From Rutstroemia sp. NJR-2017a BVV2 (Eukaryota > Ascomycota > Leotiomycetes > Helotiales > Rutstroemiaceae): 64,000 nt of DNA. Position numbers and translations under genes: made by a program. Of the stretch, positions 12,050 through 24,660 are shown one piece after another. The stretch spans positions 1-64,000 of the forward strand of contig NJPS01000050.1 of the NCBI GenBank assembly GCA_002946415.1. The letters run 5' to 3'. Numbering within the stretch: the stretch's first letter is position 1; each line of letters opens with the position of its first letter. Under the pieces are notes generated by a model, which was given only the letters and a program-made list of their open reading frames with translations, did no database searches and was not told where the DNA came from.

Positions 12050-13070
12050 TAATTATTAAACTATAATTATAATTTTATTATCTAGAATATATTTTGATTA
12101 GTAATCTATTTTTTCTTATATTTTATATTTCTATATTATTTGATCTTTTTTCGACTTTAGTTTTTGAATATATATTTATAATATTGAAATCTATTAATTA
12201 TCAGAATAATAGATTATAAAACTAAATTCTCTTGAAGTAATTTAATAGATATATAATTATATATAAATAGATATCTTTCGATATATTCTTTTATTTATTT
12301 CTATATAATAGAATCAATCTAATATTAATTTTGGAAATATTATATAATAGTATTAGAAATATTAACGAAGTAATATAATATATAAATAATTATATCGAAT
12401 TCGAGATTCAATTTAATCAAATAGTTTAATATTTATAAAATAAGTTAGATTATATTAATAATAGATAAATAGATAATTTAAATATATAATATTTAAATAA
12501 GTTTGAATTAATATATAGATTAAATAGAAATATAATAATGATAATCTAATAGAAATTAATTCGATAAAGGAATTTATTTTTATATAGAGAAATTATAAAT
12601 ATATATATCTTCTATCAATTATAATTTATATTTTAATATATAACTTTATCAAAATATATCGATATTCGATTATAGAATAAACTATATATAATCTATATTA
12701 TAATATTTATCTAGATTTAGAGATATTGAATATATTAATTATATAATTATTCGATGTATAATATATAGATAAAAATCTAATTCTAAAATAGAATTATACT
12801 ATAATTTTATTTTATCTTTAAATAGATTATATTTTATTTTTACTATATAAAAAAATAGAATTATATTATAATTCTAAAGAAATAAGATTAGAAATATTAA
12901 ATATATTAATTATATAATTATCTAATATATAATATATAGATAAAAATCTAATTTTAAAATAGAATTATATTATAATTTTATTTTATTTCCAAATAGATTA
13001 TACTTTATTTTCACTATATAAAAAAATAGAATTATATTATAATTCCAAAGAAATAAGATTAAAGTTATTT
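12050..13070 (-). pseudogene. Heavily RIP-mutated copy of the ORF1 5' region, with a 171-bp internal duplication
   Basis: About 12,058-12,895 aligns by eye with 2,905-3,785 (for example TTGAATATATATTTATAATATTGGAAT-type text and the palindrome module) and is far more AT-rich. The last part is duplicated head to tail with a 171-bp period (anchors 12,734 and 12,905), so the palindrome module occurs twice. Lower GC than the telomeric copy implies more RIP or more rounds of it. No open frame remains. Confidence 0.65.
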
Positions 13071-15735
13071 ATTTAACTTATATAATATTTATAAATTTCT
13101 AGTTTCTATATTTCTATTTTATTATTATTACTAACTCGATATTTTATTTTAAATATATTATTATATAATTAGATTTATATTTTCTATTAGTTATAATTAT
13201 ATATTTTAAAAAATAATTTATAAATTCTAGAATAAAGAATATTAAAGTAATTATTTTTTTATTATATTTAATAAAACAGATTTTGTTTTTATAAAGAATA
13301 AATAAATCGAATTAATATATTATATTAAATAATTTATTAACTTAGTTATATAATAGATATTATAATTTAGATTATAATAGATAATAGAAATTAAAGTTCT
13401 TTATTATAATATATTTATTATCTATATTAAATATTAATTCTAGTAATTTAAATAGATATTTATAATTTATATTTCTAAAATTTTTTAGAAATTATAAATA
13501 TATATTATAAATATTACTAAATATAGATTTCTATTTTAGATTTTATATTCTCAACTTTCTTTTTTTATAATTTTATTTATAAATAAATAACTTTTCTATT
13601 TATTTTTATATATTGTAATATAAATTATCGAATTTAGATAATATATTCTATTTTTATAATAAATTATCGAATTTAGATAATATATTTTATTTTTATAATT
13701 TAATTATAGTTTTTAAATTATAATAATTACTATTTTCTTTTCTTTATAAAATAATAACTTTATTATTTTTCTATTTTTATATATATTATATTATAGAATA
13801 AGAATTTATTTATTATAAATTACTATCTACTATATTTATATTAATATTCTAAATTAGTTTAGAAATATTTAGTAAATTTAATATTATATTTAGTTAAATA
13901 TTTAAATTAAATTTTATAAAGAATTTATTAATTGAAGTTATATCAGATATATTAATTATATTTATAATTGATAATTTTCTTTTATAATATATATATTTAT
14001 AATTTATAATTATAAATTCGAGCTTTTTCATATTATTTAAATTTAGAATAAGTTATCTATTTATTTAGAAACCAAATTACAATTGTAATTTATTTATTAA
14101 ATATTTTTTCTTTTTTTTTTATATATATCTAAATAGCTTTATATTGATTTTATAAATTATATAAATAGATTTTATTAATTATATTATATTTTATTATATT
14201 ATAATTTATATAGTTTTTAATTATTATTAATTCTATAATCAAATATAATTTAATATTATATTTTGAATCTATATATTATATATAATATTTTTATATAATA
14301 AAATATTATTTTACTTTATAAATATATTTCTAATATTTGAAATATTATAAGATTAATATCTCTTTAATATATTATTCGATTAATAAATATATATTATTTT
14401 ATAATATTTTCTAGTTAATTATTTTATTTGTTTTCTTATTAATATTAAAACTAAATATTAATATTATATATTCTTTATTTTTATTAATCTTAGTAATTAT
14501 TATTTATTTTGTTTATAATCTAAAATTTTGTTTTTTTTTTTTTCTAAAAAGTTAATTATTTATTAGTTTTATAATTAATTATATAAATATTTCGAAAACT
14601 ATTATATTTAGAATTTGTTTTCTATTTTCGATATCTTTAAATATTTTTTTTAGTTTTATTTTATTTTATTATTTTATTTTAACTTCTTTGAAAATAAATA
14701 TTAATATTACTTTCTTTTTTAGAAATATATAAATCTTTTATATTATCTCTTTATTTACTATTTAGTTGATTTCTTTTATTAAATTTATATTTAATTTTGT
14801 AAATATAATTTTATTTCTTATTATAAATAATATTTTATATTCTTTATAAACTAATAAATTATTTTTAATTATATCTATTTAAGTTTCTTTTAGTTTCTTA
14901 TTTGAATTTTTTTTTTTTTTTTTAAATTCTATAAATACTTTTCTTATATATTTATAAAATATTTATTCTTTATTTTGTTTATTTTATTCTTTTATTAGTT
15001 CTTAGATTATATTCTATATTTTTTTTTTCTTTTCTATAAATTTAAATTTTATAAAGATTTTATTTATAATTTCTATTTCTCTTTTCTTATTATTTTTTAT
15101 ATATATTTTATTTATATTAATTTTGTATTTATATATGTTTAATTATATTAGTAAACTCGAAATTATTATTACTTTTATAATTAATATTATATTAAATTAT
15201 AGTTTATTAATTTATAAGTTTATTAAGTTTTTTAATTGGATTTTTGAAATTATTTATATTTTATATTTTTGTTTATTTTATATATTGAATATTAATTTAA
15301 AAACTTTTAGAAAATATTTTTAATAATATTTTTTTTCTGATTTTTATATTTCTAATTAAATATTGTTTTTTAATAATTATATTTTAATTTATAATTTCAA
15401 TTAAATAAAATAATGAAATATATAATTTAATAGTTTATAAATATCGAAATAATAAATTATATAAAAAATTAAATATTTTAATAAGATTTTAATATAATAA
15501 AGAAAAATAATATATTAATTTCAAAATTATCTAATTTACTATTTAAAATTCTAAAAGAAATTAAATTTTTTAATTGAAATTTAATATAAAAAGTTAAATA
15601 AACTATTTTAATTTCTATTATAAAGTTATCAATTTCAAATATTTATTATAAAACAATAAATAAAGATATAATAATAAAGAAAGTAAATTTTTTATTAATA
15701 TAAATAAAGGTATTTATAAAGTTAATATTTATATC
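13071..15735. other. AT desert, origin mostly unrecognised
   Basis: Extremely AT-rich with no credible gene. A 49-bp unit containing TTATCGAATTTAGATAATAT is tandemly duplicated at about 13,620-13,700. About 14,930-15,250 aligns by eye with 24,345-24,660, so it belongs to a dispersed repeat. The minus strand of 14,600-15,100 is very Lys/Asn/Ile-rich with few TGA, which hints at an old element frame but cannot be assigned. Composition changes to normal at about 15,735. Confidence 0.5.
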
Positions 15736-15776
15736 GAGATTTATCTATTTGTACACGACCGACCAAGATTTATTTA

Positions 15777-16019
15777 TTAGATAGTTTCCTCCGAAACTAT
15801 TGAGACGAGTGGCAAAGCGCATTCACTCGTACTGGAGGTAATCTCCACCACTTTTAAGTGAATGGAATTTGTAATTAGTCTATAGCATTGCACAATTTCA
15901 GGTGCATATAATAAGGGCTGCAATGCCCACCCAGAATAAAAGAACCATGCATCATCAACTGTCATTTTGGCCACTTCATAGTAGTGGGTAAGGTGACGAA
16001 TCAACCTGATGTATACCAA
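15777..16019 (-). pseudogene. Possible small gene remnant at the edge of the gene island
   Basis: An 80-codon minus-strand open stretch of normal codon use (AKMTVDDAWFFYSGWALQPL in its middle). The frame stays open upstream for a few more codons. A neighbouring minus-strand phase at about 16,035-16,140 (TELLYHCISSSLEK) is also open, so this may be the last exon of a gene whose 5' part has gone. No family recognised and no clear splice sites. It lies divergent from the 775-aa gene and ends about 40 bp from the AT desert. Chance open frame is a real alternative. Confidence 0.25.
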
Positions 16020-16400
16020 CAGAAACCGTATTGCTTAGCGCGCCTCCAATTATAATTTCAGGGCACCGGGCTTTCTCTAGAGACGAAGAGATACAATGAT
16101 AGAGAAGTTCGGTCAATGTAAAAGTCGAAGTCGGATCAAACCTGAGAAGCCTATAGTAAGTGCATTATATTACACAGGGCGCAGCAGGGCGAGCGTGGCC
16201 CCAACCACAAGCTATCTTCTACCACCCTGTTAAATAACTCTTACATCAAACTATTAGTAAAGTCATTTTGGGCTGATTGTGAGGCAGACAAAAAGTTTTC
16301 GCCCTCTATCTAATATGCCGCTATATCCTCCTTCTTTATTGATCTAAGTACAAATTCGCTCAACAAACATCTATATACCGGTATTAATTTTACAACTACC
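16020..16400 (+). promoter_or_regulatory. Upstream region of the 775-aa gene
   Basis: Normal-composition DNA upstream of the ATG at 16,401. A CT-rich, AT-spaced stretch at about 16,300-16,350 (ATCCTCCTTCTTTATTGATC) is a plausible fungal core promoter, and the start context CAACTACCATGG is good. No TATA box or regulator site can be named with confidence. Confidence 0.35.
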
Positions 16401-18863
16401 ATGGCTTTCAGCACTCAGTTTTCTGCGACGTTAGAGCTTACAAGGTTTGTCCCGATTGGGCTTGTTGCCTCAAAAGCTGGTGAAGCAATAATGAGCTTAG
16501 CACGAGATCTCCAGGTACGTAAAGAGGCGCCAAATTGATAGTTCTAAAAACTAAAAACGGTCTCTCGATAGGGCTCTGGATCAGACATAGTTGTCGAGGA
16601 AGATCTTGTCAATTTGTTTGGTCGAGTTCTGATTGAGCCTCGAATGGAATCATCATTCAAGACCATTGTTGGAAGAGAGACATCATCTTCGCCTCTTATT
16701 GAGTCGCTTCTTTTGTTAGGTGGACCAGGACCAACTGTAAATCGAGCTTTTAGAAAGGAATCGGCGCCATATCTTGCTATGGTTATTCAGTGTTCGCTTC
16801 TATCATCTGTCCACTCTGTGCGAAGTCTTGCTGGGGCTTTGAGAAATATATTTGAGCGGCAAATAGAGGACGGTCCGGATAATCAGTCGTCGATGATCGC
16901 TCCAACAGTTGAGGGAATCATGGGTGTCTTACAAGCTTGTGAGGACCAAACGGCTTCATTTGAATGGAGCGGCTTGTTGTTTGCAGTAGCGCGATCCCTC
17001 GAAATGGATGATGATGGCCACGGAGTCTCTCAGCCGTTGATGCCTCACATACTTGATGGAGCTCTAAGTATGTTTCCCATAGTTCAACGGTTTCCAGAAG
17101 AGCACGTGGTCCAGATATCCAGTCCTGGATGGAACTGCGGCTATTGCTTATTGGTCGTTTGGAGTCACCATGTTCTGGGTCTTACCACCCTCGTCAGATA
17201 TCGAGATCTTGATGGTATAGCTACAGAGTTCAGATTCGGGCCGACGCTGAAGCCAGACTCGATTATTATTGATCTTGCTGGCCCTGATAGCCATGAAGCG
17301 ACTGCAGAGCCTGAGCCAACTATAACCCTTCTATCAGCCTCAAAAGATGGAAATACTTTCACGATCAGACCGGACCAAGAAGAGGACGAGATAGAATCTT
17401 TATTTATGATACCGGCACACGGATACGGTTGTAGAGTCCTTGAGGCGACAGAAGTCGCAGGAAATGTACGAACAATGGTCTTGGATCAGCTGGTACTCAT
17501 ATCATGTGGCCTCGCTTTACATATGTCAAAGCACATCTATTTTAGCCCGGCCACACAACGAAACTGGCCTGACAACATGTATGACGCATCAAAATTATAC
17601 AAGCCCATCGATATCCCAGAAGAAGATAATATGGTTCGTCTCGATTTTTCCGAAACACGGTTTTTGATGGCAGCTGCCTTCCTTTTCCACAGGGCGGGCG
17701 AACCGTTCGAACACAATCTAAAGGGGATTGAAACATATGCCACGCATATCCAGACACTTGATCTTGCTCCCCGAACTATCCGGACCGCTCTGAAAAAGGG
17801 AGACAATGCCGAAAAGATTTGGGGAAATCTTTACTCCGTTGCTAAAGGCCTTGCAGTCCTTCTCTTAGCATTTACGCAGATCCGAGATCTTGAAGCATGC
17901 GCTGGACTTCCCCTAATACATGATCCAGACCTCCGAGGTCATCCACTTTTAAAGCAATTACAATCCTGGAATGGTAGTGATTTGATCCCTATCTCAGCAA
18001 GCACATGGTTCAAGGTTTTTTCCATTCTGATGGACCGTTGCAGTGGAGGCGTAGCATCACAGTATCATTTAGAAGAACCTTTAACCTCTCTTATTTGTCG
18101 AAGAGGTTGGAGCATTTATGTGAGCACTTTTGGCTGCCTCGATCCAAGTAGCGTGGATCAAGGATTTGTGGTAGCAAAAAGGGGTGTACCTTATCGTAAC
18201 GGGGTTTGGAAACATAACGTCATCGATGGCTTCAGAAGCACTCAGATTGAAGGATGGCCTATAGAAATTCAGGATAAAGCGACAATCAAGGGCGCGTTCG
18301 TTTGCTCAGAACCTTTGAAATTTGGGTAAGTTTTTCAAAGTTCCGTCGCCTCCATCCTTTACACCACAAAAAATGCGATCATAAAGCTGATATATTATCA
18401 TAGGCGTACAATGTTTGGAACTAGAGATGACAGCTTTATTATCAACCTCCAGATCACGTTTCCTTCTAATCTTGGCCTCGATAAACGTGGGAAGTATGTA
18501 ACAGGCTTTCGACTCTTATCCGACACCAGCTGGGCCACCCACAAGACGGAAAGATGCGACCATGCTCCGATATCCCTGCTCGAATTGGATTTATCTCCCG
18601 ACTGTGTGATGCTGAACAGAACTGAGTACGACTGTAGGTCAGATATGATGGTCTCAATTTTTGATTCTGCAAGGATATATATCATTCTCTCTGCTGAAAA
18701 CAAAGCTGCAAGATGGCTAGCTCTACACGACATCCATTATATACGTATGTCGGAACCTAGGGCTTCAAGTATCGGAACGGTCTTAAGGGGAGCCAATTGC
18801 TGTTTTCAGTGTGCAGTTGATCAGACATGTCAAAGAGCCAAGTCATGGTTTCTCGTATTATAA
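16401..18863 (+). CDS. Uncharacterised 775-aa fungal protein, three exons
   Basis: Exons 16,401-16,514, 16,572-18,325 and 18,404-18,863. Introns of 57 bp (GTACGT...CGATAG) and 78 bp (GTAAGT...CATAG) restore one frame ending in TAA at 18,861-18,863. The start has a good context (ACCATGG). The protein is soluble-looking with no signal peptide. Landmarks: an acidic stretch DQEEDEIES in the middle third; WNCGYCLLVVWSHHVLGL at about residue 223; CSGGVASQYHLEEPL; and a C-terminal cysteine cluster CCFQCAVDQTC about 15 residues from the end. The Trp/Cys/His spacing suggests conserved structural positions, but no catalytic motif or named domain was recognised; I believe similar hypothetical proteins occur in other filamentous ascomycetes. 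Base composition is normal and the frame is undamaged despite AT deserts on both sides, so it has escaped RIP and is probably functional. Confidence 0.88.
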
Positions 18864-18989
18864 CTATTCGTTATAATAATTTGTTCAGAAGAAAGTAATT
18901 ATTGGTAATTATTAGAATTAAGTTTGATTTACTATACTTGAATCTGAATTACTAAATAATAGTTAAAAAATAAAAATCTTTGAAAATTA
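18864..18989. other. Edge of gene island, 3' flank of the 775-aa gene
   Basis: Composition falls from normal to strongly AT-rich within about 50 bp of the stop codon, so the 3' UTR must be short or lie in RIP-affected DNA. No polyadenylation signal can be told from the AT background. Confidence 0.4.
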
Positions 18990-19277
18990 ATATTTAAATA
19001 AAGTTTAATTTTAGAATTCTAATTTTATTTCTCTAGAATTATATTATAATTCCATTTTTTTTATATAGAAAAATTAAATATAATCTATTTGAAAGTGAAA
19101 TAGAATTATAATATAATTTTATTTTAAAATTAGATTTTGATTTATATATTAAATATCAAATAATTATATAATTAATATATACCGGATCTCTAAATTAAGA
19201 TAAATATTATAATATAAATTATATATAATTTATTCTATAATTAAATATTAGTATATTTTGATAAAGTTATATATTTA
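18990..19277 (-). repeat. Inverted copy of the subtelomeric palindrome-module region
   Basis: Reading the minus strand, this matches 3,530-3,790 by eye, including both palindromes (AGAATTATATTATAATTCC at about 19,037 and a mutated one at about 19,110) and the downstream segment ending near TTTTGATAAAGTTATAT. It is strongly AT-biased. It shows that part of the telomere-proximal repeat family also sits 19 kb from the end in the opposite orientation, ending against a truncated LINE. Confidence 0.6.
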
Positions 19278-19470
19278 TTTTTTATATATTTTTAACTTAT
19301 TAATTAATATATATAATATTAGTTATAAAGAAATCTAATTTAATAAAATATATTACTAAAATCTTTTTAGATAAAATTATTAATTATATTATTTTATATT
19401 TTCTATTTCTATATATTTATTTTACTTTTATTTTTGATATTTATATTATTTAATTATTGTTAAACTTTAT
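19278..19470 (-). mobile_element. 5'-truncated LINE 3' end (about 190 bp)
   Basis: Matches the first roughly 200 bp (the 3' end of the element on the minus strand) of the LINE copy at 44,420-45,302, starting at the AATATATATA(A/G)TATTAG landmark. Very short, so 5'-truncated, as usual for target-primed reverse transcription. Heavily RIP-mutated. Confidence 0.55.
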
Positions 19471-20631
19471 TATTTATATTATAACTATAATAAATCTTTA
19501 GTAATAAAATAGATTTAACTTTAAAATTAATAATTAAAAAACTAAAAGAATTTTAAAACTCGAAAAATTTAAATATAGAAAATTAAGTATATATAGAATA
19601 TATAGTTTATTAATATTATAATAGTTTAGATAGAAAGTTTGATTAAATAAATTTTAAATAGAAAACTAATTTCAAACTATTTTTATAAAATTTATTATAT
19701 TATCTCTTTTTTTAAATAAATTTATATTCGAATATTATTATTTTAACTAAAGATTAATAATTAATATTAATTTAAATAAATATAAAGTAAGAAATATATT
19801 AAAGAAAAAAACTAAAGAATATATATTTTAAATCAATATTATTTAATAATTATTATTAATATAATCATAATCTTTTTCTTTATTCTAAAATAATTATAAT
19901 TATTTGAATAAAAAAATAAATAAATTAGAAAATATTAGATTCTCTAAATAGAAATTATATAATTTATATAATATTATTTTTAAATTAGAAGTTTTATATT
20001 AAATCAAATTAATATTATAATTAAATTAGGAAATATAATATTTTAAAGATTTATAATATTTTCTATAAATAAATATCTTATCGATTTTATATTTATTAGT
20101 ATTTATAATATTAAATAATAGTAGAGATTTATTATATTAACTAGATAATAGATTATTAACAAATTTATATAATTTATATATAAAGAATATATTATAAATA
20201 TATATTATATTATATAACTTTAAATAAAAAAAATTAATTATTTATAAAGTAATCTAACTTTCTTAATAATTATTATATTAAAAGATATTATATATTTAGT
20301 TATATATAATTATTTATATCGAAATTAATAAATCTTTGATATATATTAACTATTTTAGATCTATAATCTTATATTTTCTAAATAATAAAATATATATATT
20401 CAAGTATTTTATAATTATAATAAATATAAATATAGATATTATTTATATAAAGATTATTAATAATAGAAAAATTTATTTATTAACTTTATAAAATTCTAGA
20501 AATATATTTATAAAATATTTCAAAAAATAAAAAATTTCCAAATAATAAATATAAAAGTATTAATTAAATATAATTTATTATAAAAAGATATTTTGATTAA
20601 TTATCTTGATAATAGTTAATTTATTTCTAAT
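19471..20631. other. AT desert, nothing recognised
   Basis: More than 1.1 kb of A+T-dominated sequence with no credible frame, no repeat partner I could find by eye and no normal-composition patch. Probably an old, saturated repeat. Confidence 0.5.
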
Positions 20632-21502
20632 CTACTAGCTAATATATATAATACTAACTATAAAAAAGTTTAATCTAATTAATTATATTAATAGAACTTC
20701 TCTAGATAAAACTATTAATTATATTACTTTATATTTTCTATTTTTATATATTTATTTTATTTTTATTCTTTATAATTATATTAGTTAGTTATTTCTTAAT
20801 TATATTATTTATATTATAACTAGTTAGTAAATCTAAAATATTCGAACTATTTATTCTAGATTAACTATTTAACTATCTACTAAATTTATTTCGAGTTATT
20901 AAATAATTTAATAATAATTATTTCTTTTTATTATTATCTTTTTATCTATTTAGTATTATAATATAGAAAGATATATTTAATTATTTCTATATTGATAAAA
21001 TAATATATATAGATTAGAGATTTATAATCTAATATATCCTATATATTTAGAAAGTAAATATAATTTATTTATTTTATTTTATTTTAGATGAATATTATAT
21101 TCTTTACTTTACTAAGTTCTTTATATAGTTTGAATTTATTTTTAACTAATATCGAGTTCTTTATTACTATATTATATTATTTAGTTATTTCTTTTATTTA
21201 CTATATTTTCTATATTTATTTTTTAAATTTAAATATTCTTATTTAGTTAGTATATTTGGTCGAGATATTTAGTAATTTCTATTTTATCTTTTTATTATCT
21301 CTTTTTTTCCGAATTTATAAATATTATTTTTGATAGATCTATTAGATAAAGATATTTTTTTAATATTTAAAAAATTTCCTAAATTTCTTATTATAATATA
21401 TATTAATTGAAGAAATTACTATTTCTATTTCTATTTTATAATTAGATATAGTTCGATATATTTCGATAATCTTTTGTAAATATATTATTTATATTTATTC
21501 GA
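20632..21502 (-). mobile_element. 5'-truncated Tad1-like LINE 3' end (about 870 bp)
   Basis: Aligns end to end by eye with 44,420-45,302, the 3' part of a Tad1-like LINE, sharing the same 3' (left) boundary at CTAGCTAATATATA. On the minus strand it corresponds to the C-terminal, zinc-knuckle-like tail of ORF2 plus the 3' UTR. It is more AT-rich than the 44-kb copy. There is no long poly-T left at its edge. It lies directly against the plus-strand Copia remnant that follows. Confidence 0.65.
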
Positions 21503-21559
21503 TCTTTTATTTGATTATACTTTTTTTTCTAGATTTATATTATATTTCTACTTTATATA

Positions 21560-24353
21560 TTAGTATAATATATATATATATTATATATAAAATCTATATT
21601 TAGTATAATATCAAGTTCTAAATTATCTAATTGAATTTACTAAATATAATTAATATTATAGTATCTTTCTTTTAAACTATTTTTATATATATTATTATAA
21701 AAAGCTCGATATAGAAATATCTTTATATAATCTATATCTTTTAATTATTACTTTATAGAAAGTATTTATAGTAGTTATTTTATAAATCGATAATATATTT
21801 ATTCTAGAAAATAAAGTATTCTATAATAAGAAAATATAAGAATTAAAAAAAACTAGTTTTATTATAAAACTAATAAAAATATTTATATCTATAAACTTTC
21901 TAATCTTTAATAAATACTATTTACCCTAAAAAAGTAATAAACTATTAATTATATAGAAAGAATAAAGTTAGAAAATCAAGATAATTAAGTTAATATCTAA
22001 ATAGTATATAAATAATTATTATAAATAATATATTAGAGATATTTATCTCTTTAATATATATTAGTTAGAAATAAACTTTGATCTTTTAATTATAATATAA
22101 TATTAAGAACTTATAGATAAAGATATATAAATATTTAATAAATATTTCTAATAATAAATAGATAATCTAGAAAAAGAATTATATTATATATTTCCAAATC
22201 TAAACTATATTAAGTTTTTTATATATATTAATAACTTATTTGCTAATAATAAGGATTTTAGTTTATAAATAAAATTTATTATTTTTATAATAACTAAAAA
22301 ATATATAATCGAAATATTTAAAAAAAGAGATAACTTTATATATTGAAGTAATATTAAAAATAAATATATTACTAGAAGTATTTTTATTTTCGAGATTTAT
22401 ATAATAGTTATTAATATTAATATAATTATTATTATAAACTAAATATTAGATATAATCCTAAAATAACTATATCTACTAATATTACTAATTATAATATATA
22501 CTAATTTATATAGTTTATATAACTATCTAATTAAATTTGGAATAATAAAGAAAAAGTATTTAATAATTAATATTATAGTATTATAACAATTATATAAATA
22601 TAGAGAATTAGTTGAAATATAATAGATCAAAAGAAATAATAATCTAATTAATACTATAACAAAAATAATTCTAAACAAAGTATTTGAGAAAATATTAAAT
22701 AATAATAAACTTATTATATATATAGAAAAATAAATAATCCGAAAAAAGAAATAATATCGGAAAAAGAGGATTCTTTATATTTTTCTTTATTTCCTTGAAT
22801 TCACTTATTTTTAGTTAGAATAATATCGGAGATTTTAAAGTTTAAGTTTTCGTTTTTATAGTAATATTATATAAAATTAATATTTATAAAAATATCTTTG
22901 GAGATAAATATAAATAATAAAGAATATATAAAAAAGAAGAATAGAATTTTAAAAATTGATATTTAATATATATTATATATAAAGAAACTAAAGATATAAG
23001 AATATATAAAAAGCTTTTTAGTTTTATAATAATAATAATTATTATTTATTCTAGATATTATAAAAAGATAAAGCTTATATTTAGATTACTATTTAGTAGC
23101 TATATATAATATTTGCAATATAATAATATATTTAAATATAATAGAAATAGTTTTATATAAATATATAAATAAAAAAGTATTTTATATATACTAATACTTC
23201 TATCTAACTAGATTGAATTATATTTTATATTAGAGTTAGAATAGTATAGTATCAAAATATCTATAATAGTTTTTATAAATAATATCTCCACTTTAATCTT
23301 CTTTCCAGAACTAGATATATTATCAATAATATCTAAAGTAGGAAGATTAATCTAATAATAAATAATATAATCTTGCTATTTATAATTATTATAAATATTT
23401 CCGAAATAACCAATAAGTTATATATAAGAAAGAAAAAAAGAAAATCTATATTTGTAATAATAATTATATAACTAATATAAAATATTATCTTTATTTTGAA
23501 TAAGAAATTTATTTATATATAATAGATATTAAGAAAGAACTTAATAACTTATAATATAACTAATAATAAAAGAGATATCTTGATTAGAAAAGATAAATAC
23601 TAATAATTATAGAATATTATACTAATAAATAGTTAACTATTATCTACTATATTGGACTATTAGATTATTTATAATAATAATAGAAATAATAGTTAGAATA
23701 GTAAAGTTAGTTAGTATAAATAAAATAAATCTATATATTAGATTAGTTAATCAATACTATAAAAAGTATTATATAATACTAAAAAAGAAATAAAGGTTTT
23801 AACTAATTATTTATTATATAGATTTTGAGATAGAAAATTATAATAAAATAGAAAGATAGATAAAAATAATAGATCGAAATAAGTTTTTATTTAGAAATTT
23901 GTTTTCTAAAGCAAAAAGTATAATAAAGTATATAAGGATCTAAATATATAACTAGTATATAAATCCGAAAAAGAAAAAGTTACTAATATCGGAATATTAA
24001 TATTTCGGCTAAATAATAGCTATATAGATTATTATATCTTAGATATATAATATACTTTATCAAAATAGTTTATATATATTTACGATCGCTATATTCCTAT
24101 ATCTTTATATATATCGAAGTTGAAATACCGGAATATATTAAAAAGAGCTTTGGAAAATATTTATTATATCTTATAAATAAGTTATTATATAACTAATTAG
24201 TTATAGAGAATAAGATGATTTTATCTATTAATATAAATTAATTATTATATACTTAATCTAATATCCTAGATAAATATTAATATAAGTTTATATAACTTTA
24301 TTAGATTTTTTCTTTTTTAAATATATTATTTTTATTAGAAGATCTAATCAATA
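21560..24353 (+). mobile_element. Copia remnant (3' half: RT end, RNase H, 3' LTR)
   Basis: About 21,690-23,045 aligns with the reverse complement of the complete Copia element at 46,082-52,248. The plus strand carries the RT end (near 21,790-21,900) and RNase H at about 22,200-22,740 (FANNKDF, DNFIYWS, YTNLYSLYNYL, with acidic and Gln positions lost to RIP). The 3' LTR is 23,987-24,353. Between them, 23,047-23,935 has no counterpart in the other copy. The 5' part is missing or lies beyond a LINE fragment. Many stops; inactive. Confidence 0.75.
23987..24353 (+). repeat. LTR of the Copia family (367 bp)
   Basis: Reverse-complement match of the 373-bp LTRs at 46,082-46,454 and 51,876-52,248. 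It begins TATCGGAATATT and ends TTAGAAGATCTAATCAATA. The sequence just after 24,353 joins a repeat also seen at about 14,930, so the element was inserted in that repeat. Confidence 0.75.
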
Positions 24354-24660
24354 CTCTTCTATATATTTATAGAATATTTATTTTCTATTTTAATTTCTTT
24401 ATTCTTTTACTAACTTTTAAATTATATTTTATATTTTTTTTTCCTTCTTTATAAATTTAAATTTAGTAAAGATCTTATTTATAATTTCTATTTCTATTTT
24501 CTCTTTCTTTTCTATATATATTTTTCTTATATAAATTTTATATTTATATATTTTTATCTATATCAATAAGTTCGAAATTACTATTATTTCTATAACTAAT
24601 ATTATATCAAGTTATAATTTATTAATTTATAAACTTATTAAATTTCTAAATCTAATATTA
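24345..24660. repeat. Dispersed repeat shared with about 14,930-15,250
   Basis: Both copies carry the same order of landmarks: TTATA(G/A)AATATTTATT, a T-run, TATAAATTTAAATTT, TTTATAATTTCTATTTCT, CGAAATTA(C/T)TATTA and TTATAATTTATTAATTTATA. The match starts right at the right edge of the Copia LTR, so it was the insertion target. Identity of the family unknown. Confidence 0.6.

Noticed and set aside
16614..18329. Reading the 775-aa gene as a single-exon 571-codon frame plus a separate 150-codon gene
   Set aside because: Consensus introns at 16,515-16,571 and 18,326-18,403 join all parts in phase from a well-placed ATG.
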